Below, in pieces: positions 8,377 through 16,393 of a stretch of DNA of 25,521 nt. The notes below the pieces were generated by a model, which worked only from the letters and a program-made list of their open reading frames with translations, was not told the origin of the DNA and did not search any database. Position 1 is the first letter of the stretch. Each line of letters begins with the position of its first letter. Made by a program: the position numbers and the translations under genes. Source of the DNA: CAZHGD01 sp964531735 (GTDB lineage: Bacteria; Armatimonadota; UBA10988); NCBI GenBank assembly GCA_964531735.1, contig CAZHGD010000108.1:1-25521 (forward strand), read 5' to 3'.

Positions 8377-8895
8377 ATGTCTGAGCCGCGAGCCAACATC
8401 GAGCTGAAGATCCGCTATGGCGACCTGGACCGCGCGCGCGCGGCGGCGCTGACGCTCGGAGCGCGGCCCGCCGCGATCGAGCAGCAGCGCGACACGTACT
8501 TCAACGTGCCGCACGGCCGGCTGAAGCTGCGCGAAGTGCCGGGCGAGACGGCCCTGCTGATCGCCTACCAGCGACCGGATCAGGCCGTCTCGCGACGGAG
8601 CGAGTACTACCTCGTGCCGGCACCCGAACCGCACCTGCTGAAGGCGGCGCTGACAGCGGCACTCGGCGTGCGCGGCGAGGTCACCAAGGAGCGCGAGATC
8701 CTGCTCTGGCAGAACGTGCGCATCCACCTCGATCGAGTCGACGGCCTGGGCGCGCTGGTCGAGTTCGAGGCGGTACTAGGCGACGGCGAGACGGAGTCCG
8801 CCGGCCACGAACGTATCGCGCAACTCCTCGCGGCGATGGGGGTCAGTACCGCGGAGCACTTGGCCGGCAGCTACGCCGATCTGCTGGGAATCTGA
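8377..8895 (+). CDS. CYTH-domain protein (class IV adenylate cyclase / CyaB-like)
   Basis: 172 residues, a typical size for a lone CYTH domain, an eight-stranded tunnel that binds triphosphates and divalent metals. Residues 7-11 read NIELK, the form of the ExExK signature seen in CyaB-like members. Next come RDTYFNVPHGRLKLRE (the usual D-x-Y-F and R-L-K-L-R strands), ALLIAYQRPD, VTKEREIL, and near the end IHLDRVDGLGALVEFEAVL, the classic LDxVxxLGxFxEIE strand. The ATG at 8377 is preceded by AAGGGTGA and begins 10 bases after hemL, so the two are likely co-transcribed. Whether it makes cAMP, hydrolyses thiamine triphosphate or polyphosphate, or does something else cannot be told from sequence. 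Confidence 0.85.
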   Translation: MSEPRANIELKIRYGDLDRARAAALTLGARPAAIEQQRDTYFNVPHGRLKLREVPGETALLIAYQRPDQAVSRRSEYYLVPAPEPHLLKAALTAALGVRGEVTKEREILLWQNVRIHLDRVDGLGALVEFEAVLGDGETESAGHERIAQLLAAMGVSTAEHLAGSYADLLGI

Positions 8896-8934
8896 CCACC
8901 CGTCAAGGGCTAGCGCGGAGCCACCGGCCTGTTG

Positions 8935-8970
8935 TAGAATGGCTCGCACAGCAGCAGACGCAAAGGAGAA
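8935..8970 (+). promoter_or_regulatory. Possible -10 element and ribosome site of the TPR gene
   Basis: TAGAAT at 8935-8940 matches the -10 consensus at five of six positions, and AAGGAGAA at 8963-8970 is a strong Shine-Dalgarno site 5 bases before the ATG at 8976. No good -35 hexamer is visible at the right spacing, so read-through from hemL-CYTH remains possible. Confidence 0.35.
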
Positions 8971-8975
8971 CCGAA

Positions 8976-9599
8976 ATGGCCGACGCCGGGATGCCCACCC
9001 CCGCCGAGATCACCGAAAACGCCATCGCCGCGTTCCGGAGCGGCGATATGGACCTCGCGCTGCCCATGTTGAGGCAGGCCATCGAGGTCAATCCAGAGCA
9101 ACGGTGCGATCTGCTGATGCACCTGGGCTGGGCGCTGGGCCGCAAAGAGAAGTGGGCCGACGCCGAATCGGCGTTCAACAAGGCCACCAACGAGGACGGC
9201 TCCAACGCCGACGCCTATTACTACGGCGGCGTCGCCATTGCCAAGCAGGGCCGGCTGCGTGAAGCGCACGGCATGTTCGTCATCGCCGTCAGCCTTGACC
9301 CGAACCACTCCAAGGCCAAGGAGGCCGAGGTGCGCACCGCCAAGGCCGCCGAGCAGGTCACCCAAGAGGGCAGTTCGTCGGTGGGTCCAGCGTCCATCAA
9401 CCTCGGCCTGGACCTGGGTGAGATGCTGGCCGCCGCCAAGCCGGCCAAGCCCAAGGCCGCGCCGAAGAAGGAACCCGAGCCGTCGGCTGACAAGGGCGAC
9501 AAAGGCGGCCAAGCCAAGAAGGCCGGCTGCGGCGGTGGCATCGTGGCCCTGATGGTGCTCGGGCTGACCTGCCTCTGGCTGCTCCACGTGCTCTACTGA
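8976..9599 (+). CDS. Tail-anchored tetratricopeptide-repeat protein
   Basis: 207 residues. The first ~125 form three or so TPR-like helical pairs, with spacing and residues such as AIAAFRSGDMDLALPMLRQA, LGWALGRKEKWADAESAFNK and AYYYGGVAIAKQGRLREAHG, typical protein-protein interaction scaffolds. A flexible Lys/Ala/Pro-rich linker (~145-180) follows, then one hydrophobic helix GGIVALMVLGLTCLWLLHVL at the very C-terminus. No N-terminal signal peptide is present, so the repeats would face the cytoplasm with the tail in the membrane. The ribosome site is strong. Its stop lies 14 bases from the stop of the convergent glycoside-hydrolase-like gene. The partner protein is unknown. Confidence 0.85.
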   Translation: MADAGMPTPAEITENAIAAFRSGDMDLALPMLRQAIEVNPEQRCDLLMHLGWALGRKEKWADAESAFNKATNEDGSNADAYYYGGVAIAKQGRLREAHGMFVIAVSLDPNHSKAKEAEVRTAKAAEQVTQEGSSSVGPASINLGLDLGEMLAAAKPAKPKAAPKKEPEPSADKGDKGGQAKKAGCGGGIVALMVLGLTCLWLLHVLY

Positions 9600-9613
9600 G
9601 CGAGCGCGAGCAC

Positions 9614-12600
9614 TCAGAAGGCCAACTCACCAAAGCGCGCCGGCGTGTGGAACCCACCGAGTAGCGGGCACCAGCAACTGGCCCGTTTGGTGTCGGCCTC
9701 CTCGCGTCCCAGGTTCAGCCGCCACAGCCCTGCCGGCTTGGCTGAAAGCGTGGCGAGCGGGACAGCAATCTCCACCGTCCAGGCCTCGCCGGCGCGTGCG
9801 GTCCGCGCCGTCCAGGTGCCGTTCCAGCCACTGTCGAGCGCCGGCGTGCAGCGGGCGTCGTAGACCGACCCGCCGGCGTTGACCGCCAGGTGGTAGTAGC
9901 CTTGCCCCGGCGGCTGGACAAACACCTCCACGGCGTCGTCTTCCCAGACCGGGCCATCCAGCGGGCGCGCCAGGCCGCGCGGCGCGGCCTGGCCTTCGCA
10001 GCGGAACGCCAGGTACAGCGTCCGCTGGTCACAGGCCACCCAGGCCACGGTGCGCCGCGCGGCCGGCTGACCACTGTCGGGCGCCACAAACCCCTCGAGC
10101 CGCGTCGCGCCCGACCACTCTGTGGGAGCGATGCGCCCGTCGATCACCGGTGGCGCGGCCAGCCTACCGCACCGGGCGCCACGGACCACCGGCAACACCA
10201 CGTCGCCACCGACCGCGGTGCCGGTGGGCGGCTCGGCGCGCCACTGCACCGTGGCCTGGGCGCCCCGGGCCGCCAGTTGCTCCAGTGCCTCGCCGAGAGT
10301 CGCCGGCAGCGTCAGGCGCACCTCGGTCGGCTTCTGGCGGGCCACGGTGACCGTGGCCGGCCGAGCGTCGCTGGTCTGGCCACCCACCGTCACGCGGGCA
10401 CTCAGCTTGACCGGCGTCGGCTGGTCAAGCCACGATTCGGCCGTCAGCCGCACGGCGCCGCCGACGGCACTGAGCGGACCGGCCGCGGAGACCTGGAGCG
10501 CCGGCATCACCTGCCAAGTGCGGCGCCGCGGCAGCCAGAGCGAGCGCCCGCCGACCGTGACGCGGCCCTCCAGCAGGACGTCGTGCCAGCCGTATGGCAC
10601 CTCGGCCGGGATCGGCACCACGCTCGCCGGTTGCCCAGCGACGCTGACCGTCATCGGCATGGTCGTACCATCGGCTCGCAGCAGACGTGGGGCCAGTGTG
10701 ACGCTCGAGCCCACGGCCGCGGCCCCGAACAGCCCAGGACCCGCCGGCTCGGCCACCACCCCGGCACCGACCTCGGTGGCCCGACCCAGCGCTTCGGCGT
10801 AGCCGTCCACGGCCAGCGCCAGGCTCCGTCGCGGATGGTCCTCGGCCACCGCCGCCACCAGTTGTTGCAGCTTGTGGAAGCCGCCTTCGCGACCCGCCAG
10901 CCCGTCGAGTAGCGCCGCAACCTGCGGCGCGGCGGGCCAGTTGGCCAGCTCGGCTTGCGCCTGTTGCCCGACGGCGGTCAGCGCCGCACGGCTGTCCGGC
11001 CGGCCGACGGCCTCCACCGCGACCTCGTCGATCTCGATGCGGCCCCAGGCGCCACTGGCCACGAACTGGAAGAAGCCGGCGCTATGCCCGGCCGGAATCG
11101 TGAACCGTCGCTCGATGTCGGCCACTTGGCCGGCGGTCGGCGGCAGGTCCGCGAAGTTGACGTAGGCCCGTGTCAGCCACTGCCCGTCGGGTCCCTTGAC
11201 GCCGAACCGGGCCATCAGAGTGGCCCCCTTGCCGCCTGGGCTGGCCCAGCGGTAACGCAAGCGCAAGCGGTAGTCGCCGGGCGCCAGCACGAGGTTCTGG
11301 TGCGGCGCCGTGAACGCCTCGCCACCCTCGCCGGTCAAGCTCAGGCTGCGCTTGCCCGACAGCGGCTGCCGCTCCTCGAGGGCCACCTTGGCGCCACCGC
11401 GCGATTCCTGCCCCCATCCCGACAGGCCCTGCTCGAAGTCGCCGTTGCGCAGCAGGCCCACCGCGCGCGTGGCCATCCACTCGGCCTCGCCGTTGACCCG
11501 CTGCAACCACTGCCGGGCCTGGCTCAGCCACAAACCCGCCACGGCGGTCCGGTCGCCGAAGGCCACCACCTCCGTCGCGTCCGGCCCGAGGTCCAGTTCG
11601 AAACGGCGCTGGTCGCCGGCGGGCGTCACGACCACCGGCCGGTTGCGCAAGAGCGCCCAGGCCACGTCACCGGCGGGCAGGCGCCCGCTGACGGCGGCCT
11701 GACGCACCTCGCGCCCCGGGTTGCGCAAGGCCAGGAAGGTGACGCCTTGCCAGGGACCGTAGCGCTCGATCAGCACGCCCGGCGCGCGCGCCTCGGGCAC
11801 CGGCTGCCAACCGGCCTGGTCGAGCCAGATGGTCAGCGGCTCGTAGGCTCTGAACAGCGGCCGCGACGGTTCGTAGGACGCCGGCCGCTCGAACGGCCCG
11901 GTGCCGGGATGCACCGCGTAGAACAGATTGCGCCGATGACCGGCCTCCTTTTCCGCCCAGGCCGTCTTCGGGTTGACGTACCCATAGGCCATCCAGCTCA
12001 CCGGCTTCGGTCCGGCGCAGGAGCGCAGGAAGCGGAACTGCTCGTCGGCCGTGTTGCCCACGCCGCTCGGTTCACCGGCACCGATCATGTCGAGCAGGTG
12101 GCAGTAGAACTGCATCACCGCCACATCGGTGTTGCCGATGACCAACTGCCGGCGCTCCAGCGCCCGCGACCAGACCTGTTGCGCGAACTCGTAGCAGGCG
12201 AAGCCGTGCAGTTGCGCGGGCGCCTTGCGGCCCCAGCCGACCACCAACGGCAACCGCGCGTGGGCCCAGTGGTCGCGCCGGTAGTTGTCGTTGGTGAAAC
12301 CCATGAACGTCGAGATGCTGTCGAGGTAGACGCCGCTCAGCTCGGCGCCGTTCTGGCGGGCCAGTTCGAAGGCCGGATCGAGCTCGAACCGCCAGGTGGC
12401 TTCGGCCCGGTTCGGCGACGGCAGATGCGGCGACGGGTTCTGCGTCACGTTGCTTAGCCAGACGCCCGGCGACCACTCGTCGGTCCAGTGCCGCCAGACC
12501 CAGTGACCGTTCTCGTCCTCGATAGCACTGGTCAGCACGGTGCGCGCCCAGTCGCCGTCGCGGTCCGGCTTGGCGGCGTCCGCTCTGATGCGCGCCACCA

Positions 12601-13552
12601 GTTCGTCCGGCTTCAGCACCGGCGCCTTCTCGCCGTGCCTTGGCTTGCCGTCGGCGGTCGGTTGGCCCCTGAAACCGATGTAGCGGCCCCAGGGCTCGGT
12701 GTAGACGAAGGTGTGAATGCCATGCGCCTGGTCGTAGGGCGTGCGGCGCTCGGCGCCCTCATCGAACCGCAAGCCGTAGTCCCAAGGGCAATCCATGGTG
12801 TCGGGCGCGAAGCCGAGCAACCAGATGCCGCCTTCGCCCACGCGCCGCTTGAAGCAGTCGGCGTGGAGTTCGGCATAGCGCCGCCAAGCGTCGCGCAGAC
12901 CCCACTCAGGCGACACCGGCAGGACCAGCAGCCGCACCTCGGCGCGACCGGGCAGTTGGCGTGCGTCGGGCGACAAGCCCAGCTCGAACTCGGCGGTCAG
13001 CGCCTGTAGCGTCGCATCGTAGGCCAGCCGGTAGACGCGCGGCTCGGTCTGCGGCGTGGCCAGCATGACGCCCTGCTGCGGCGACGTCACGCAGGCGAAG
13101 GGGTACCTGGAGATCGTGCGGCCCTGGCCCCACCAGCGCGCCTGCTCGTAGCGCTTGCCCGCGGCGATGGGCCGCTGCGTCTCGAAGTCATCCCACCAGC
13201 GCCAGCCGATCGCGGCGAGCGGCAGCGCCAGGCGCACCACCACCGCGCGGTCGCGCAGCGGCTCGGCCTGCACGCTCAGGCTGATCTCGGTGCCATCGGC
13301 GCGTGGGACCAGGCGCCCGCTGAACCGCAAGTCGGCTTGCCGGCCCTCGAACGCGCCGCCGTGGCCCACCGCGGCAACCGCCTGGAAGTCGCCGCCGGCG
13401 GCCACGTCCTTGACCTGGAGCCAACGGTCGCCGGGCCCCAGTCGCTCCGTACCCACCCGCCACGACAGGCCGCTCGCGCCAACCTCGACCTGCACCGCGG
13501 CGCCAGCGACGGCACACCACAGCCCCAGCACCACTGCCGGCCAACTACGCAT
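9614..13552 (-). CDS. Large secreted putative glycoside hydrolase with carbohydrate-binding modules
   Basis: A 1312-residue protein. Residues 1-19 are a signal peptide ending AVAGAA. Residues ~20-215 are beta-rich, like the N-terminal sandwich of many glycosidases. Residues ~240-570 look like a TIM barrel: GIHTFVYTEPWGRYIGF (~278-294), ELSGVYLDSISTFMGF with Asp411 as a candidate catalytic residue, and LVIGNTDVAVMQFYCHLLDM. A beta domain follows. Residues ~698-850 form a jelly-roll carbohydrate-binding-like module (LRNGDFEQGLSGWGQES ... IEIDEVAVEAVG). The last ~190 residues resemble a CBM9-type module: APPVIDGRIAPTEW, TLYLAFRCEG, DDAVEVFVQPPGQGYYHLAV. The ATG at 13552 has GAAGGT close upstream. 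It is probably the last gene of the minus-strand unit. I do not recognise the catalytic family. Confidence 0.8.
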   Translation of the reverse strand: MRSWPAVVLGLWCAVAGAAVQVEVGASGLSWRVGTERLGPGDRWLQVKDVAAGGDFQAVAAVGHGGAFEGRQADLRFSGRLVPRADGTEISLSVQAEPLRDRAVVVRLALPLAAIGWRWWDDFETQRPIAAGKRYEQARWWGQGRTISRYPFACVTSPQQGVMLATPQTEPRVYRLAYDATLQALTAEFELGLSPDARQLPGRAEVRLLVLPVSPEWGLRDAWRRYAELHADCFKRRVGEGGIWLLGFAPDTMDCPWDYGLRFDEGAERRTPYDQAHGIHTFVYTEPWGRYIGFRGQPTADGKPRHGEKAPVLKPDELVARIRADAAKPDRDGDWARTVLTSAIEDENGHWVWRHWTDEWSPGVWLSNVTQNPSPHLPSPNRAEATWRFELDPAFELARQNGAELSGVYLDSISTFMGFTNDNYRRDHWAHARLPLVVGWGRKAPAQLHGFACYEFAQQVWSRALERRQLVIGNTDVAVMQFYCHLLDMIGAGEPSGVGNTADEQFRFLRSCAGPKPVSWMAYGYVNPKTAWAEKEAGHRRNLFYAVHPGTGPFERPASYEPSRPLFRAYEPLTIWLDQAGWQPVPEARAPGVLIERYGPWQGVTFLALRNPGREVRQAAVSGRLPAGDVAWALLRNRPVVVTPAGDQRRFELDLGPDATEVVAFGDRTAVAGLWLSQARQWLQRVNGEAEWMATRAVGLLRNGDFEQGLSGWGQESRGGAKVALEERQPLSGKRSLSLTGEGGEAFTAPHQNLVLAPGDYRLRLRYRWASPGGKGATLMARFGVKGPDGQWLTRAYVNFADLPPTAGQVADIERRFTIPAGHSAGFFQFVASGAWGRIEIDEVAVEAVGRPDSRAALTAVGQQAQAELANWPAAPQVAALLDGLAGREGGFHKLQQLVAAVAEDHPRRSLALAVDGYAEALGRATEVGAGVVAEPAGPGLFGAAAVGSSVTLAPRLLRADGTTMPMTVSVAGQPASVVPIPAEVPYGWHDVLLEGRVTVGGRSLWLPRRRTWQVMPALQVSAAGPLSAVGGAVRLTAESWLDQPTPVKLSARVTVGGQTSDARPATVTVARQKPTEVRLTLPATLGEALEQLAARGAQATVQWRAEPPTGTAVGGDVVLPVVRGARCGRLAAPPVIDGRIAPTEWSGATRLEGFVAPDSGQPAARRTVAWVACDQRTLYLAFRCEGQAAPRGLARPLDGPVWEDDAVEVFVQPPGQGYYHLAVNAGGSVYDARCTPALDSGWNGTWTARTARAGEAWTVEIAVPLATLSAKPAGLWRLNLGREEADTKRASCWCPLLGGFHTPARFGELAF

Positions 13553-13585
13553 CAGGCACCTTCTCTCGTCGCTCGACTGCCGACC

Positions 13586-14173
13586 TCAGCGCTTGGGCGT
13601 CTTCTGGTAGGTGCCCATCAGCTCGCCCTGCGCCAGCACCTTGCCCTGCATCGCCGCCAGCAGACCGGCCTTGTCGGTCTGCTCAGGCAGCGACAGCGCC
13701 GCACTCAAGGCGTAGACCTTGAAGAAGTACCGGTGGGTGCCCGACGGCGGACACGGCCCGCCGTAGGCGGCCTTGCCCCACGAGTTGCGACCCATCGTCA
13801 GTCCGCCGCCTGCCTTGCCCGCGCCTTCGGCCAGCTCGGCCTGGGTCAGGCCCCAGGCCAGCCAGTGGACCCAGTCACCCGCCGGTGCGTCCGGATCGTC
13901 CATGATCAGCGCGTAGCTCACCGTGCCCGCCGGACCCGCCGACCAAGCCAGCGCCGGCGAGATATCGTCGCCTTGGCAGGTGTACCGGGCCGGGATGCCT
14001 GCACCGGACTTGAACGCCGTGCTGCTCACCTCGAGCTTCATGGTCTTGGCTCCTTCCTGTGGCACAGGCGGCGGTGACGTCGGGGCCACCGGCACCGGAC
14101 GCGTACAGCCGCTGGCCGACAGCGTCGCCAGCGCGGCGACGACGGTGGCCCGCCGCAGCCCACCATTCGCCAT
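13586..14173 (-). CDS. PEBP / YbhB-YbcL family lipoprotein
   Basis: A 195-residue member of the phosphatidylethanolamine-binding-protein (Raf kinase inhibitor-like) family. Residues 1-23 form a lipoprotein signal with lipobox SASGC; a Pro-rich tether leads to the domain. Family signatures are complete: PARYTCQGDDISPALAW at ~61-77, LIMDDPDAP at ~89-97, WVHWLAWG, and GGPCPPSGTHRYFFKVYAL at ~138-156, which together build the anion-binding pocket. GAGGAGG lies 7 bases before the ATG at 14173, preferred over an upstream in-frame ATG at 14257 that would sit inside the preceding gene. It starts 11 bases after the URO-D stop and 33 bases before the secreted hydrolase. The biochemical role of bacterial members is mostly unknown. 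Confidence 0.92.
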   Translation of the reverse strand: MANGGLRRATVVAALATLSASGCTRPVPVAPTSPPPVPQEGAKTMKLEVSSTAFKSGAGIPARYTCQGDDISPALAWSAGPAGTVSYALIMDDPDAPAGDWVHWLAWGLTQAELAEGAGKAGGGLTMGRNSWGKAAYGGPCPPSGTHRYFFKVYALSAALSLPEQTDKAGLLAAMQGKVLAQGELMGTYQKTPKR

Positions 14174-14184
14174 GGTTGGCCTCC

Positions 14185-15192
14185 TCAGATGGCCTCTCGC
14201 GCGTACTCGACCATCGCGCGCAGGTTTGCCGCCGGCGTGTGCTTGGGCACCTCGCAACCAGCACCCACCACGAACCGGTCACCCGCGACGCGGTGGCATT
14301 CGGCCAGCACCGACTGCACCTGCTCGGGCGTACCGTTCAGCAGGTACCGCGCCGGCTCCAGGTTGCCCAGCAGCGCCGTGCCCGGCATATCGCGCCGGGC
14401 CGCCGCCAGATCGCTCAGGTAGTCGACGTCGGCCACGTCCACTCCCAGCTTGGCGAACTCGGCCGCCAGGTGTGTGGTGCGCCCGCAGACGTGCAGCCGG
14501 ACCTGCACCCCCAGCGCCTTGATGCCAGACACCAACCGCAGCGCGTGCGGCAGGATCAGACGGCGGTAGGTGTCCGCGTTCACCAGCGAGGCCGCCGCGT
14601 CGCCGACGCCGATGCTGTCGGCCCCGGCCGCGACCTGCGCCTTGGCGAAGGCCAGCTCCATGTCCACCGCGAAGGCGAACACGTCGGCCAGGAAGCCCGG
14701 GTCGAGGACGGTGTCCATCATCGTCTCTTCCATGCCGCGCAGGTCGACCGCCATGGCCATGGGGCCTTCGACCCAACCGAGCACCGGGAAGTCCGGGCCG
14801 CAGCGCTCGCGCAGCAGCGCCACGCCCTGAACGCGGTCGTGCATCCGGCCGCCACCGAGCGGATCGGGCAACTGCAGCGTGTTCAGCCGCGCCTTGTCCT
14901 GCAGTAGAGCCAAGCGATGGTCGTTGGCCGGCGCCTCGTCGGCGAAGTAGGTACACTGACCACCAAGGTCGTCCACCTCGCGGCACGGATCGCTGATGGT
15001 CGAGACGAAGTCCACGCCGAACTGCTCGGCCACCGCCATCTGGCCGGCGGCCAGAATGCGGTAGTCGGTGATGTAGTCGTAGAACGTCCGCCCGATCAGC
15101 CGGCTGGCGAACATCATCGTCAGCGGGTGACAGGGCAGTCGGTCCACGGGCTGCCCGGACAAGGCGGCGTGGAATCGCTCCAGCGGGGTCAT
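14185..15192 (-). CDS. URO-D-fold protein with intact MtaA/MtbA-type zinc-site residues
   Basis: 335 residues, a TIM barrel of the uroporphyrinogen decarboxylase superfamily. It lacks the N-terminal arginine-rich W-x-M-R-Q-A-G-R motif of true HemE, so it is not a haem-pathway decarboxylase. The opening MTPLERFHAALSGQPVDRLP and the segment IGVGDAAASL are typical of the methyltransferase branch. His234 and Cys236 (in RLHVCGRTTH) and Cys313 (in VVGAGCEVPKHTP) form the HxC...C zinc triad that activates thiols in methylcobamide:CoM methyltransferases; the 77-residue Cys-Cys spacing equals that I recall for MtaA and MtbA. The ATG overlaps the upstream stop as ATGA, and GAGGAG precedes it. Function inferred as methyl transfer; acceptor and corrinoid partner are unknown. 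Confidence 0.85.
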   Translation of the reverse strand: MTPLERFHAALSGQPVDRLPCHPLTMMFASRLIGRTFYDYITDYRILAAGQMAVAEQFGVDFVSTISDPCREVDDLGGQCTYFADEAPANDHRLALLQDKARLNTLQLPDPLGGGRMHDRVQGVALLRERCGPDFPVLGWVEGPMAMAVDLRGMEETMMDTVLDPGFLADVFAFAVDMELAFAKAQVAAGADSIGVGDAAASLVNADTYRRLILPHALRLVSGIKALGVQVRLHVCGRTTHLAAEFAKLGVDVADVDYLSDLAAARRDMPGTALLGNLEPARYLLNGTPEQVQSVLAECHRVAGDRFVVGAGCEVPKHTPAANLRAMVEYAREAI

Positions 15193-16304
15193 CGGCCAAG
15201 CTCCTCGCACAGTCGTCGGTAGCTGCCATGCTGCCGGACCGTCTCCAACATGGCGATCACGTTCTCGCCCGGCAGATCGTCGTCCAACTCGGTGGAACTG
15301 CCGCACAGGTAACCGCCGTCACGGCCGGCGTCCAGAATGGCCTGCTTCGTGCCGGCGATGACACTGTCAGTGGTGCCATACCGCATCAACTGGTGGATGT
15401 CAACGCCGCCGCAGAAGGTCAGCTTGTCGCCGTAGCGGGCCTTCAGGTCGGCCAGGTCCATGTTCGCGTTGCGCTCAATCGGGTTCAGCCCGTCGATGCC
15501 GGCGGCCACGAAGTCGTCCATGAGCGGGTTCAGGTCCCCGTCGCTGTGGAACATCACCCAGATGCCGTACTCGTGGTAGGCCGCGCAGATGCGGGCCAGG
15601 TGCCCGAAGAAGTCGCGCCGCATGAACTCCGGCGCAAACATCGGGCCGCTCTTGTAGGCGATGTCGTCACCCACAAAGGCCACCGGCGCCACCCGCGACT
15701 TCAGCTCGGGCGTGGCTTGCTGGTAGACCGCGTGAATCAGCGCCACGTGGTTGTCCGCGACCCGCTGCAGGTAGGCGGCGATCGTCTCGGGTTCGTCCAC
15801 CATGGCATAGGAGAACAACTCCAGGCCGGCGAGGCCGTGCGCGCCCATCAGCCCCACGCCGCCCAGTTGCCAGACGTGCAGCGCCGGCGCCACCCGCGCC
15901 GACCACTCGTCGTGCCAGGCCAGCCGCGCCTGCGCCCATTGCCGCACGTCGGCCGGCCGCGGCGGTGGCGCCGCCGCCGCCCGCCGGAAGTGGTCGAGCA
16001 GCGCCTCCTCAGTGCGGAGGCGCTTGATGGGGTGCCAGGTGGTCCAGCGTTCGACCACCTCGACGCTCCCGTCCTCGTGCTCGACGCGCCGCGCGTGCTG
16101 CGGTCCCGCCACCGAGCGGGTCAGGTCGAGCACCCGGCCGATGGCACGTGGCACCACCGTGACCCAGTTCTCCGGCGTGACCACCTCGCCCGCGTAGTGC
16201 GCGATCGCCGCCTCGTTGCGCAACAGGTCGTAGATCGGCGTGCGGTCCGGCTCGCGATGCTCGAACGCCGCCACGACACGCTCACGCGGGGTCATCTCGG
16301 CCAT
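15189..16304 (-). CDS. URO-D-superfamily protein, HSDG variant
   Basis: About 371 residues from the ATG at 16304 (GGGAG upstream; an ATG at 16295 is an alternative). The opening MTPRERVVAAFEHREPDRTP is the usual start of non-HemE URO-D-family proteins. The C-terminal barrel strand reads WVMFHSDGDLNPLMDDFVAA, then GIDGLNPIERNANMDLADLK, FCGGVDIHQLM, and GYLCGSSTEL. The HxC of the zinc methyltransferases is here His253-Ser-Asp255, with a Cys at ~334 where the third ligand would fall. It therefore may bind metal with a His/Asp/Cys set or lack zinc altogether. Its last bases overlap the start of the second URO-D gene, implying translational coupling and perhaps a complex. An 89-base gap separates it from the SDR genes upstream. 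Reaction unknown. Confidence 0.85.
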   Translation of the reverse strand: MAEMTPRERVVAAFEHREPDRTPIYDLLRNEAAIAHYAGEVVTPENWVTVVPRAIGRVLDLTRSVAGPQHARRVEHEDGSVEVVERWTTWHPIKRLRTEEALLDHFRRAAAAPPPRPADVRQWAQARLAWHDEWSARVAPALHVWQLGGVGLMGAHGLAGLELFSYAMVDEPETIAAYLQRVADNHVALIHAVYQQATPELKSRVAPVAFVGDDIAYKSGPMFAPEFMRRDFFGHLARICAAYHEYGIWVMFHSDGDLNPLMDDFVAAGIDGLNPIERNANMDLADLKARYGDKLTFCGGVDIHQLMRYGTTDSVIAGTKQAILDAGRDGGYLCGSSTELDDDLPGENVIAMLETVRQHGSYRRLCEELGR

Positions 16305-16393
16305 GCCCAGGGCTCCCGTCGGTCGTCGGTCGAGGGACGTTCGCGCGAGGCGCAAGAGGTCCTTCGCCGCCCCGCCCCACCCGACCTGGCCAG

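Noticed and set aside
9596..9617. Inverted repeat between the convergent TPR and hydrolase stops (CTGAG...CTCAG)
   Set aside because: Only five paired bases around a 12-base centre, partly inside both coding regions; too weak to call a terminator.
10955..12457. Plus-strand open frame of ~500 codons
   Set aside because: Antisense to the secreted hydrolase, whose signal peptide and modules are convincing; the antisense product has no recognisable motif.
14185..16304. Haem-pathway uroporphyrinogen decarboxylase (hemE)
   Set aside because: Neither protein has the N-terminal Arg-rich signature of HemE; one has a methyltransferase-type zinc triad. The distance from hemL also gives no pathway link.
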